Positions 45,272-53,536 of a stretch of DNA of 64,000 bases are shown here, one piece after another. Location: contig CAZSMC010000006.1 in NCBI GenBank assembly GCA_964607755.1, positions 1-64,000 of the forward strand, in the 5' to 3' direction. The position numbers and the translations under genes are program-made. The number at the start of each line of letters is the position of its first letter. Positions within the stretch are counted from its first letter, which is position 1. A model generated the notes under the pieces. It was not told the origin of the DNA and ran no database searches. It saw only the letters and a program-made list of their open reading frames with translations. This DNA comes from CAZSMC01 sp964607755. Its GTDB lineage: Bacteria; Zhuqueibacterota; Zhuqueibacteria; Residuimicrobiales; Krinioviventaceae.

Positions 45272-48139
45272 TTAGTTAATGACCATCATTTTTCGCGTTT
45301 TGGAAAAGTGACGGTCAACTGTTAAAGTATAAAAGTAAATACCTGAGGTCAACTCGTGGGCATCAAAATTGACCCGGTACTCATTGGCTTGCTGAACCTC
45401 GTTGACGAGCGTTTTAACGTGCTTGCCAAGGACGTCGTAAACCTTTAACGTCACATGCCCGGCTTTTGGTATGTGATAGGTGATGGTGGTTTGAGCATTG
45501 AACGGATTCGGATGATTCTGCAAAAGTGAGTAATCTGAAATAACGCTTTCATGCTCTTCTACCAAAACACCGGATGTGATACTGAACGACTGACTCTTGT
45601 CATTGACGTTGGCGTCTGCTAAACTCTTGATTAAAATCTGATAATTTGACCCCTCACTTAAACTCACGGGGATATCCCATGAATATCCCCCGGAGCTATA
45701 GGTGGTGTCAATTGTCATGTAAAATGAATCGTTTTTGTAAAGCTCGATAATAACATCACTTTTGATAATGTCATCCCAGGTGATGAAATGTTCGATTCCG
45801 CGCTGCCACTTTGTACCACTTTTTGGTAAAATGATGGAAATGTAAGGCGCTTCTGTCTTGAACGATTGCGACGGCGACCATGCACTCTCACCCACGCTGT
45901 TGAATGCCTTGACCCGCCAGTAATACGTCGAATTATTTTCCGCAGATTCAACATTATAAACGGCAGGCGAGATAAATTCTTCATCGACAATCAAATTGGT
46001 AAATGCCTCATCCGAGGCAACCTGCAAATGATACGAATCAGCATAACCCACCGGATTCCATTCCAGTCGGACCGGTTGTGTCTGATCCACAGACACTCCA
46101 TCTCGCGGACTGACAAGCAGCGGCGGGAACGTTTGCGACTCGTAATCCGGATAACCCAAAGCAAATTCACCAAATTTCGTCATTGTGGCTTCGACTTTGT
46201 TTGTTGCCGGATTGTAATTTGTCGGCAAAGGAATGAACAATCCTCGGCCTTCGAATTCCCGATGATAAACCACGATTGAATCCGGATTTTCAAACGCGTA
46301 AAAATCGGCATCAAAAGAAATTTTTGCTTTTATATTCGATATGTTAAATTGAGAAACAACAATCCGTTCAGGACGAATAATGGGTGCTTTGCCCAGCCAT
46401 TGCGGCGAAACAGGTGCATAATTGTAGCGTTTCACTCTGGCTTCGTTATAGCCAAACCCGCCCATTTCATTGAACTTGAGACTGACTCCGGTTTTCTGAT
46501 CCGCCGTATCAAAAGTATATGTATTTCCCACCAGCAGCTCGAACAACATGACATTGGCAGCCGGCGCCCCGCGTTCCCAGTTGAATCGAAACGCGCGATA
46601 ACTGGCTGTCAGCGGTTTATCGAATTTTAATTCGAGAACCACGTTGCCATCAGGATCGACTTCGCTGATAGCGGCTTTGCCGTACATTGCCCCCATGCCC
46701 CATCCAATTACAGTGTTGCCATTTGATAAGCGTTGAGCGCTTCCCATTGTAGGAGTAAAAATATCCGGGTCATGACGGAATTCCCAGACCTTTTCTGCGG
46801 TCATGGCTTTCTCATCTATTTCATACTCGACGGCCCTGGAATAGGGGCGATTAAAACCGTGATGCTGATCACCGCCATCGAACATGATGATATTGCCATT
46901 GGGCAAGCGGCGCACATCGTGCTGAAACATGAAATACAAGGGCGCAAATGGCTCGCCGGTATCATCGGTGATGTCAAACTGGTTGTTCTTACCACCCATC
47001 CGCCAAATAATGTCTCCTGTTTGACGGTTGACTTTTGTAATTTCCGCAAGAGCCAATGTGGAAACGAGGAGATGACTGTCATTGTCCAGTTCAATGGAAT
47101 TGATATGGATGGCATCAAAAATCGGCTGCGTCAGATCGTTATAGGAATCCGTGAGTTTATAATGATCCCAGCTTCGCCATTGAAAAATAACATTTTTATC
47201 GACATCGAGTTCTTGAATAACAGAACCGGCCACCATAGCGCCGGGGTGACCGCCGTCCACGATTTTACTCATATCCACAGGCTGTAAATCGTAACACACC
47301 ATCATAACATGACCGTTGGGTAGCATCTGAAATTCGTGAAAATCAGCAATATAACCATTACCCATCTGATAATTATCAACCACACTATAAGTGCTGTCCA
47401 TGATAAAAAATTCCGTGTCACCGCCGCCGCCAAACTGATAAAACTCGGAAATCACGCCATAGCACAGCATGCCGTTAGGCAGCACTTTGAAATCAACCGG
47501 TGCCCCGGTGGTAATTTTGTTCCAATATTGAATGGACTCGTCGTTATTGATAATGAGATTATAGCCGTTGCCTGTTACAAAATGAGTGGCAGAGAGAAAG
47601 AGCGAGCCTTTTGCTGTTTCGCCGGTTTTGGTGATAGAAAAATGCGGGAAACCGGTGGGCAAACTATCAGCCATGGTTTTCCCCAGTGGCATAGCAGGCT
47701 GATCCGGAACAAGCCAGCTACTCAGCTCTTTTTGGTATGTACTCGGATTCACAGGTTGTTCCAACGGTGTGACTTTGAATTGAAAAGAAAACGCCGGCAC
47801 AGCGGTCCCGTCCTGGGTTCGGCATCCTTCCTTTAAAGAGATAGTGACCGTTTCGGACGGATCAAAACGCTGATCTGGTTTGAAAATGACTGTTTTTTCA
47901 TCTGGTGAGAATACTATCGTTCCGGAATGTTCTCCGCTTTTTGAGCCAATCACAGAAAATTTTTCTTTATCAAAGGTGGATCGATCAATAATTTCACCCG
48001 GACGAATAATGATATTATTACTTCGCGGAACGAACCTCGCTCCATCGAGCGGAAAAATATATTCCACAGAAGATGGTTTTGCAGCAAAAAGAATGGTTGT
48101 TACTGCGAGAATACAAAGGATGAGAGTAAATTTTTTCAT
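45272..48139 (-). CDS. T9SS-exported ASST-like protein, divergent copy 5
   Basis: 955 residues from MKKFTLI at 48139 (GAGGAG site), with a signal peptide to about residue 20. The Big_5 domain and ASST-type propeller are present but diverged: FPHMN is IHINSIEL, DEHE is DFHEFQML, and QHDVRRLPNGN is kept. After the propeller the domain plan differs from the other copies. A unique beta-domain (FGYNEARVKRYNY) is followed by an FN3 domain (VRLEWNPVG, YYWRVKAFN), a Kre9/KNH-like domain (WQRGIEHFITWDD) and a T9SS tail (NHPNPFNAQ, SGIYFYTL). No CBM4/9 domain is seen. It lies 117 bp after copy 4, with a palindromic repeat between, and precedes the KASIII-like gene. Confidence 0.8.
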   Translation of the reverse strand: MKKFTLILCILAVTTILFAAKPSSVEYIFPLDGARFVPRSNNIIIRPGEIIDRSTFDKEKFSVIGSKSGEHSGTIVFSPDEKTVIFKPDQRFDPSETVTISLKEGCRTQDGTAVPAFSFQFKVTPLEQPVNPSTYQKELSSWLVPDQPAMPLGKTMADSLPTGFPHFSITKTGETAKGSLFLSATHFVTGNGYNLIINNDESIQYWNKITTGAPVDFKVLPNGMLCYGVISEFYQFGGGGDTEFFIMDSTYSVVDNYQMGNGYIADFHEFQMLPNGHVMMVCYDLQPVDMSKIVDGGHPGAMVAGSVIQELDVDKNVIFQWRSWDHYKLTDSYNDLTQPIFDAIHINSIELDNDSHLLVSTLALAEITKVNRQTGDIIWRMGGKNNQFDITDDTGEPFAPLYFMFQHDVRRLPNGNIIMFDGGDQHHGFNRPYSRAVEYEIDEKAMTAEKVWEFRHDPDIFTPTMGSAQRLSNGNTVIGWGMGAMYGKAAISEVDPDGNVVLELKFDKPLTASYRAFRFNWERGAPAANVMLFELLVGNTYTFDTADQKTGVSLKFNEMGGFGYNEARVKRYNYAPVSPQWLGKAPIIRPERIVVSQFNISNIKAKISFDADFYAFENPDSIVVYHREFEGRGLFIPLPTNYNPATNKVEATMTKFGEFALGYPDYESQTFPPLLVSPRDGVSVDQTQPVRLEWNPVGYADSYHLQVASDEAFTNLIVDEEFISPAVYNVESAENNSTYYWRVKAFNSVGESAWSPSQSFKTEAPYISIILPKSGTKWQRGIEHFITWDDIIKSDVIIELYKNDSFYMTIDTTYSSGGYSWDIPVSLSEGSNYQILIKSLADANVNDKSQSFSITSGVLVEEHESVISDYSLLQNHPNPFNAQTTITYHIPKAGHVTLKVYDVLGKHVKTLVNEVQQANEYRVNFDAHELTSGIYFYTLTVDRHFSKTRKMMVIN

Positions 48140-48216
48140 AGTTGTTTTTCTCCTCAATTCAAAAGTTCCTTTCTGTTCTATTTCCGTTTAGGTAATATGA
48201 CCTCGCATTATTAGAT

Positions 48217-48245
48217 TTGTAGCACACCTGAAAGGTGTACTACAA
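48217..48245. repeat. Intergenic palindrome
   Basis: TTGTAGCACACCT-GAA-AGGTGTACTACAA, 13-bp arms with one mismatch. A dispersed-type short palindrome lying between two ASST-like genes of one apparent operon; it may form an mRNA hairpin. Confidence 0.7.
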
Positions 48246-48256
48246 GCGTCTTGGCT

Positions 48257-50833
48257 TTATTTGAGCACTGTTAATTTTTGAATCTTGTCAAATGTGCGTG
48301 AACTGTTTGTCGATCTGGCTTGCATGCGATAAAAGTAAAGTCCTGAGCTTAAATCAATACGACTTAACTGGATAGCATGCGAACCGGCATTAAATTCTGC
48401 ATTTACCAGGTCGGCTATTTTTTTGCCCAAAAGATTGTAAATTGATATTTTAACGTGACTCTTTTCAGGAACATCGAACGGAATCGTGGTTACCGGATTA
48501 AACGGATTGGGGTAATTGCGTTTCAACGCATATTTTCTTGGTGCTGAATCTTGTTTTTCAACCCTGGTATCGTTCATCATTTTTAAGGTAATATTATCGA
48601 TATATACATCGGCATTATCGGTTCCGGTATTGATAACCACCCGACTGTTTGCATCAGTTGGTTCTTCCATCAGGAATTCATATGAGTAATGTTTTTTGCG
48701 CCGCCCCAAAGCGGTCAAGCCGATTTTGCTATAATTGATCCACGGCCCATGATCCTGCGCCACCTTGATTTCTGCCACACGGGACGCATCTGCCCAGGCA
48801 TCGAATTCAAATAGATATCTTTCGCCTTCAATAAGCGTGTAACCATTTTGGCGCAATTGAACTTCCCAAATATTATCTCCGCCCCGCTCAATGTCAAAAT
48901 GACTGACACCGTCCTCAATTATCCATTCTGCCCGCGCACTACCGCGAACTTCCCATGTCCAATTATTTTTATGCTGAGAAAAATCACCGTTAATCATCAT
49001 GTTATCACCGGGCTCGACAAAATTGACCATAATATCTTTTTCTTCAGAAAAAGCGCTTTCGGTTCCATCCTTGTTGACCGCCGTGACACGGAAATAATAA
49101 CGATGACCGTTTTCCAGGCCGGTGAGTTCTTTTAACGTTGCTTTTGACGTATCGATAACTGTTGTGGGATGACGTTGGGTACCACCGTAGATATTATAAT
49201 AGTCCACATCCGGATCGCCGAATTTGTTAAAGATCAGAGTTATATTGTTATATTTCGGTTCGACAAACAAATTCGGCTGCAGCGCCATGCCGTTCCATGG
49301 AAAACGAAACACCCGGTAGCTGTGATAACGCTGGACAAAATTCATCTCGTAAACTTTTTCGCCGTCCGGTGTCACTTCAGTACTTTTGGGAAGTGAGCCG
49401 TCGGCCCAGTTTATATGCGTATTTCCATTTGGCAGCCGCTGGACATTGCCCATCCAGTGCGAGTACTTGTCCGGATTATCACGAAAACTCCATACCAGCT
49501 CGGCAGTCAAATTCTCGGTATCAATTTCATATTCCAGTGCACGCGAGACCGGAGGATCATGCTCGTTACCGTTATCAAAAACAGTGTAATGGTTATTACC
49601 GAGAGCGCGAACAGAGTGCTGGTTTTCGAATCCATGCAGCGGATCGTTGATGAATTCAAAATCATTATTTTCGCCGCTCAATCTCCAAATAATCTCACCT
49701 GTCTCCCGGTCGATTTTTGTCGCCTCACTCAGATGCCGACTTGACAAAACGATATTGCCGTCATCATCAATATCAATCGAATTCATGTGCGGAAAGCGGA
49801 TATATCCGCTGGTCAAATCATTTTCACCCGGTACATAGGTATCGCGAATATCAAAATTATCCCAGGCACGCCACTCAAAAATCAATTCATGTTCCGGCGT
49901 AAATTCCTGGATGCAGCATTCACGAACTGTGGCATTTTTCTGGCCACCGTCCACATATTTGCTCATATCCACTGTTTCAGTCCGGCGACCGATAAGCAGA
50001 TAATGCCCGTCTTCCAAAAGCTGCATGCCGTGTTCATCAGTAGCGTATCCATTAACCGCGTGAAAAGAATCGACGACTGTGTAATTGTGATCTAATTCAA
50101 TAAATCCTTCACCAAACGGATAACCAGTGCGCACCAGCATGGTTAGATTGCCATTCTTCTGAACTTTGAAATCCCGGCGCCGGTCCGGAGTTTTCATGTA
50201 CCAGATAGGCGAGCCGTCGCTTTCAAGAATCAGATTGTACGATTGTCCTCCCCAGTTATTAAGGAACAGATAGCCATCAGATGGATTCTCGTTGATAAAA
50301 ACTTCGATGTGCGGAAAATCACTCGGCACAGACACGCCATTTGGCATAATCCTGGCTGTGCTTTGCAAATTCGTTTTTGACACAGATTTTTGCAGTGCGC
50401 AATGCTTTTCTTGTTCATCTTTTGTGAGCGCAATATCAGTGTAATTTTCACCCACAGAAACAGTAAACTGGTAATTCAAATTTTTTACATGAACATTCTT
50501 GGCAGAGAACCGCGGCGACACAGTCACTGATACGCGTTCACCAGGAGCAAACGGCGTATCCGGTTCAAAAATAACGGTGTTACCATCTGAAGCAATTTTT
50601 GTGCGGCCCGTATATTCTCTATTTTCCTCATCCCTTACTTTAAGAAAAGAGGATAAATTCGTAATGTGTGTTGGCGCAATTTCATCAAACCGCATAATAA
50701 TGGTTGAATGCTTTGACACATGAACAGCATCAGGTTTGGGAAAAAGATATTGATAACCCATATCTCGAAAAGAAGAAAATGAACAGCCGATTAAAAGAAA
50801 AAATACAAAAATGATTTTTTTTACATCAAACAT
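48257..50833 (-). CDS. T9SS-exported arylsulfotransferase-like protein, copy 4
   Basis: 858 residues: a signal segment (KKIIFVFFLLIGCSF, which contains a lipobox-like LIGC), Big_5 domain, ASST propeller (DEHGMQLLED, FPHMNSIDID, NQHSVRALG, SHWMGNVQRL), FN3, CBM4/9-like domain (NMMINGDFSQ) and T9SS tail (NYPNPFNPV, SGLYFYRM). Its architecture equals copies 1 and 3. A lipobox together with a T9SS tail would be contradictory sorting information, so the Cys is probably incidental. First gene of the second ASST group. Confidence 0.82.
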   Translation of the reverse strand: MFDVKKIIFVFFLLIGCSFSSFRDMGYQYLFPKPDAVHVSKHSTIIMRFDEIAPTHITNLSSFLKVRDEENREYTGRTKIASDGNTVIFEPDTPFAPGERVSVTVSPRFSAKNVHVKNLNYQFTVSVGENYTDIALTKDEQEKHCALQKSVSKTNLQSTARIMPNGVSVPSDFPHIEVFINENPSDGYLFLNNWGGQSYNLILESDGSPIWYMKTPDRRRDFKVQKNGNLTMLVRTGYPFGEGFIELDHNYTVVDSFHAVNGYATDEHGMQLLEDGHYLLIGRRTETVDMSKYVDGGQKNATVRECCIQEFTPEHELIFEWRAWDNFDIRDTYVPGENDLTSGYIRFPHMNSIDIDDDGNIVLSSRHLSEATKIDRETGEIIWRLSGENNDFEFINDPLHGFENQHSVRALGNNHYTVFDNGNEHDPPVSRALEYEIDTENLTAELVWSFRDNPDKYSHWMGNVQRLPNGNTHINWADGSLPKSTEVTPDGEKVYEMNFVQRYHSYRVFRFPWNGMALQPNLFVEPKYNNITLIFNKFGDPDVDYYNIYGGTQRHPTTVIDTSKATLKELTGLENGHRYYFRVTAVNKDGTESAFSEEKDIMVNFVEPGDNMMINGDFSQHKNNWTWEVRGSARAEWIIEDGVSHFDIERGGDNIWEVQLRQNGYTLIEGERYLFEFDAWADASRVAEIKVAQDHGPWINYSKIGLTALGRRKKHYSYEFLMEEPTDANSRVVINTGTDNADVYIDNITLKMMNDTRVEKQDSAPRKYALKRNYPNPFNPVTTIPFDVPEKSHVKISIYNLLGKKIADLVNAEFNAGSHAIQLSRIDLSSGLYFYRMQARSTNSSRTFDKIQKLTVLK

Positions 50834-51185
50834 AACGAAAATCCTGCGTTAAATTTAATAATTATAACCCACAATGCAACAAACTGTTCCGAAGTTCCTT
50901 CGAGCATTGAATATTTTTTCAACTTTAATAAATGGATCACAACCCATTATTGACCAAAAAGAATTAAAATATGAAAAGTTCAGAATATTGAAGAAAGAGG
51001 AAAGATAACAACGAGCAACATTTAAAATTTGTTGAACGTTGAAGAAAGGATTGGAATATAGACTTTTAATAAAACGCAAATAATGTCGTATGGAAAATCG
51101 CAAGCGCGCCGCTTTGTCCTTTCAGGAATTTGAATATATTATTTCGACAAACCATAATATACTATTTTATTTTCAAAATTCAATA
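50834..51185. other. Intergenic, degenerate short repeats
   Basis: 350 bp without a gene. Imperfect repeats of the form GAA-ATTGAAGAAAG occur at about 50981 and 51035 (the latter as GAACGTTGAAGAAAGG). No clear terminator for the sulfatase gene is visible. Confidence 0.4.
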
Positions 51186-52550
51186 TTAAGGTTTTTGCCA
51201 CGGCACTTTACCAACCTGTTGGATATGTGCACGCAGTTCTTTTTTCAACTTCTTAAACATCTCGTGATCTTGCGCCAGAGGATTTTGCTCAAAAGGATCA
51301 GAAGACAAGTCGTAAAGCCGGTAATCTTCAAAAGGAGTTTCCTGCACCAACTTCCAATTTTGGTGCCGTGCCGCATAATAATCCCGGCCGCCGTAGAACC
51401 AGCCTTCTCTTCGAACCCAGAATAACGTTCGTTCGTTGAGTTCTTGTTCTTTGCCCGTAAGCGTAGGCGCGATGCTCTTGCCCTCAATCGGATGGTCTAT
51501 TTGCACACCCGCCACATCACAAAGCGTCGGGAACCAGTCCATGGTCATGCACACCAGATTGCTCGTTGTGTTTGGCTCGATGTGTCCGTGCCACACAGCG
51601 CATGTCGGCACTTTTATGCCGCCTTCGTACATGCTTTGTTTGCCCGCACGCAAATCGCCGTTATTGGCACCAACTTTTAATTGACCGCCATTGTCGGATG
51701 TAAAGATGATCAACGTGTTCTCGTACATTCCGTTTTCTTTTAGTGCTTCAATCACTTTGCCAATGCCGTAGTCCATGTGTTCGATCAGTGCCACCAGTTT
51801 GGCGCGTTGCTCACTGATGTCCGGTTCGCGTTCACGCACCTTATTCAACCATTCGTCTGGTGGCTGAACAGGCACGTGCGGTGCATTATAAGCCAGGTAC
51901 AGAAAGAACGGTTGCTCGGAATTCTGTTGTTCATTGAGATAGTCAACAGCCCATTGAGTGAACAAATCCGTTGCATGACCTTCTGGCTCGATAACATCTT
52001 TATTCAAACGCATATAGTTTTTATCATGACGAAAGTGGGTGTAATAGTCGTCCATCATGTCGCCGAGAAAACCGTGAAAGTGATCGAATCCACGCTCATT
52101 GGGAATGTTTGGCGAGTCCAGTCCCAAATGCCACTTGCCAATACAGGCGGTGCGGTATCCGGCCTGTTTCAACATGGCTGGCAAAAGCACAGCATCCGGT
52201 GACAAATAGCCGAAATTGCCACTCGAATAGGAACGAATTACACCGGGCACACCGACAAGGTCGGGGTAGCGGCCTGTGAGCAGAGCTGCACGCGTGGGCG
52301 AGCACACCGGACAATTGGCGTAAAAATTGTTGAATTTCATGCCATTTACTATCAGAACATCGATATTCGGAGTGCGCATATCTTTTGCGCCATAACCTGA
52401 CAAATCGCCGTAACCCAAATCATCAGCCAGGATAAAGAGAATGTTGGGCCGGGAGTTTTTGTTTGCCCGTGCTTTTTGTGAATATGGTAACGATACGGCT
52501 GCCAATCCTGCAGCCGCAGATCTGATGAAATGGCGTCGGGTAATGTTCAT
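51186..52550 (-). CDS. Tat-exported Cys-type sulfatase (S1 family)
   Basis: 454 residues. A twin-arginine signal peptide (RRHFIRSAAAG) leads into an alkaline-phosphatase-superfamily sulfatase domain. Metal-binding Asp residues are in LADDLGYGD (43-44). The formylglycine motif is CSPTR with Cys83, so it needs maturation by an FGE or anSME enzyme, neither of which is in the window. Further active-site motifs are GKWHLG and TSDNGG. Arylsulfatase A-like S1 enzymes remove sulfate from sugars or phenols. It lies between the ASST/sulfotransferase genes and a set of glycosidases, so sulfated glycans are a plausible substrate. Confidence 0.93.
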   Translation of the reverse strand: MNITRRHFIRSAAAGLAAVSLPYSQKARANKNSRPNILFILADDLGYGDLSGYGAKDMRTPNIDVLIVNGMKFNNFYANCPVCSPTRAALLTGRYPDLVGVPGVIRSYSSGNFGYLSPDAVLLPAMLKQAGYRTACIGKWHLGLDSPNIPNERGFDHFHGFLGDMMDDYYTHFRHDKNYMRLNKDVIEPEGHATDLFTQWAVDYLNEQQNSEQPFFLYLAYNAPHVPVQPPDEWLNKVREREPDISEQRAKLVALIEHMDYGIGKVIEALKENGMYENTLIIFTSDNGGQLKVGANNGDLRAGKQSMYEGGIKVPTCAVWHGHIEPNTTSNLVCMTMDWFPTLCDVAGVQIDHPIEGKSIAPTLTGKEQELNERTLFWVRREGWFYGGRDYYAARHQNWKLVQETPFEDYRLYDLSSDPFEQNPLAQDHEMFKKLKKELRAHIQQVGKVPWQKP

Positions 52551-52615
52551 AAAAATTATCCTGTCATGTTTTTGAATTGGTAAAAGTCAAACAATCACTA
52601 AAATCATTTTTTGAT

Positions 52616-53104
52616 TCAGGGAAGAGGAAAATTTATTGCTGGATCCTCTATGATAAATAGCCAGTCGTGTCCCCGACCACTGGTTGGCGGGGTATACGTT
52701 TGAATGCCGGCAGTATCGCCCGTATGCACCGGATAAAAAACACCATAGCGGGTGTCATACCATATTTCTTTTCTTTTTTCAGCTTTTATCCAGGATTTAT
52801 CGATCAATGCCTTGTCGCCATAAGCATTGGGTTCATCCAGGCCATCGCGTTCAGCCAAAACCACAGCCTGGATGACAGTAAAACCCTTTTCAGCGCGATT
52901 CTCCAGATAAGTCACAGCCTCTTCCCGGTCTAGCCGGTGAAACAATTCCCAGGCTGTATCGCCGAGATAAAAAAACGATGTGCCGTCACTGAAAACCAGA
53001 TAGCGGCCGTTTTCACTGACGGTGAGTTGTTTGGGAGAAGCAAAGGTTGAAAGTGAAAGAAATAAAAAAAAAGCAAGCAATACCGCAATACTTTTATTTC
53101 TCAT
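52616..53104 (-). pseudogene. Internally deleted DUF4038-type (GH140-like) glycoside hydrolase
   Basis: 162 residues. Residues 1-23 are a signal peptide. About 26-105 match the beginning of the DUF4038 apiosidase-like TIM barrel (YLVFSDGTSFFYLGDTAW, RAEKGFTVIQAVV, DEPNAYGD). The sequence then jumps, in frame, to the C-terminal collagen-binding-like domain (EIWYDTRYGVFYPV, TPPTSGRGHDWLF) and stops where full relatives stop. The middle of the barrel, including the expected catalytic acids (roughly 300 residues), is absent. An in-frame deletion is the simplest explanation. The product could still be made and secreted but should not be catalytic. Confidence 0.8.
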
Positions 53105-53167
53105 AATGGGAAACCTGATTGATTTTGAGATAAAAATTATTCATCAAAAGTAGAATAGTACAATGAA

Positions 53168-53428
53168 TTAGTCCTCTATTGTAACACCATGTATCCACAA
53201 TTCGTACTCGCTTAGATCAAGTTGGTCATTCCAAATAATTCCATATCCCCCTACATCGACATTCACACTTTTAAAAAACGCCGGTTCTCGTAAAAGATGA
53301 AAAAATGGTTTTTGCAAAATTGGCTTGCAATCATATTCTTTGACAACATTGTTGTCAAAAGTAACTGTCAACTTGTAATCATTCTTTGGTTGTACTGACT
53401 TTATTTTCGGGTAAAACTTGTGACTCAT
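53168..53428 (-). CDS. DUF2442 family protein
   Basis: About 86 residues from the internal ATG at 53428 (MSHKFYPKIKSVQP), where family similarity begins; an upstream ATG at 53476-53479 would add 17 residues. Family motifs are VQPKNDYKLTVTFDN, YDCKPIL and GYGIIWNDQLDLS. DUF2442 genes often pair with DUF4160 in toxin-antitoxin-like modules, but no DUF4160 gene is visible here. The function is unknown. Confidence 0.7.
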   Translation of the reverse strand: MSHKFYPKIKSVQPKNDYKLTVTFDNNVVKEYDCKPILQKPFFHLLREPAFFKSVNVDVGGYGIIWNDQLDLSEYELWIHGVTIED

Positions 53429-53510
53429 TAAAGTATTATAAAATTGATGCAGCTGAAATTTAATTTTCTTTGACATCAATAAAATGTTGTTTTATCTTGT
53501 ATGGAAAAAT

Positions 53511-53530
53511 GGGCGGGGAAAATCCCGCCC
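53511..53530 (-). terminator. Rho-independent terminator of the GH3 gene
   Basis: GGGCGGG / CCCGCCC with a 6-base loop, followed on the minus strand by AUUUUU. It lies immediately past the GH3 stop at 53537. Confidence 0.85.
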
Positions 53531-53536
53531 ACTATT

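Noticed and set aside
37321..50833. ASST-like copies as lipoproteins because copy 4 has a lipobox-like LIGC
   Set aside because: All copies end in T9SS sorting domains and the other copies have ordinary signal peptides.
50855..51103. 82-residue minus-strand open frame
   Set aside because: Its sequence is encoded by degenerate AT-rich repeats; it has no ribosome site and no recognisable family.
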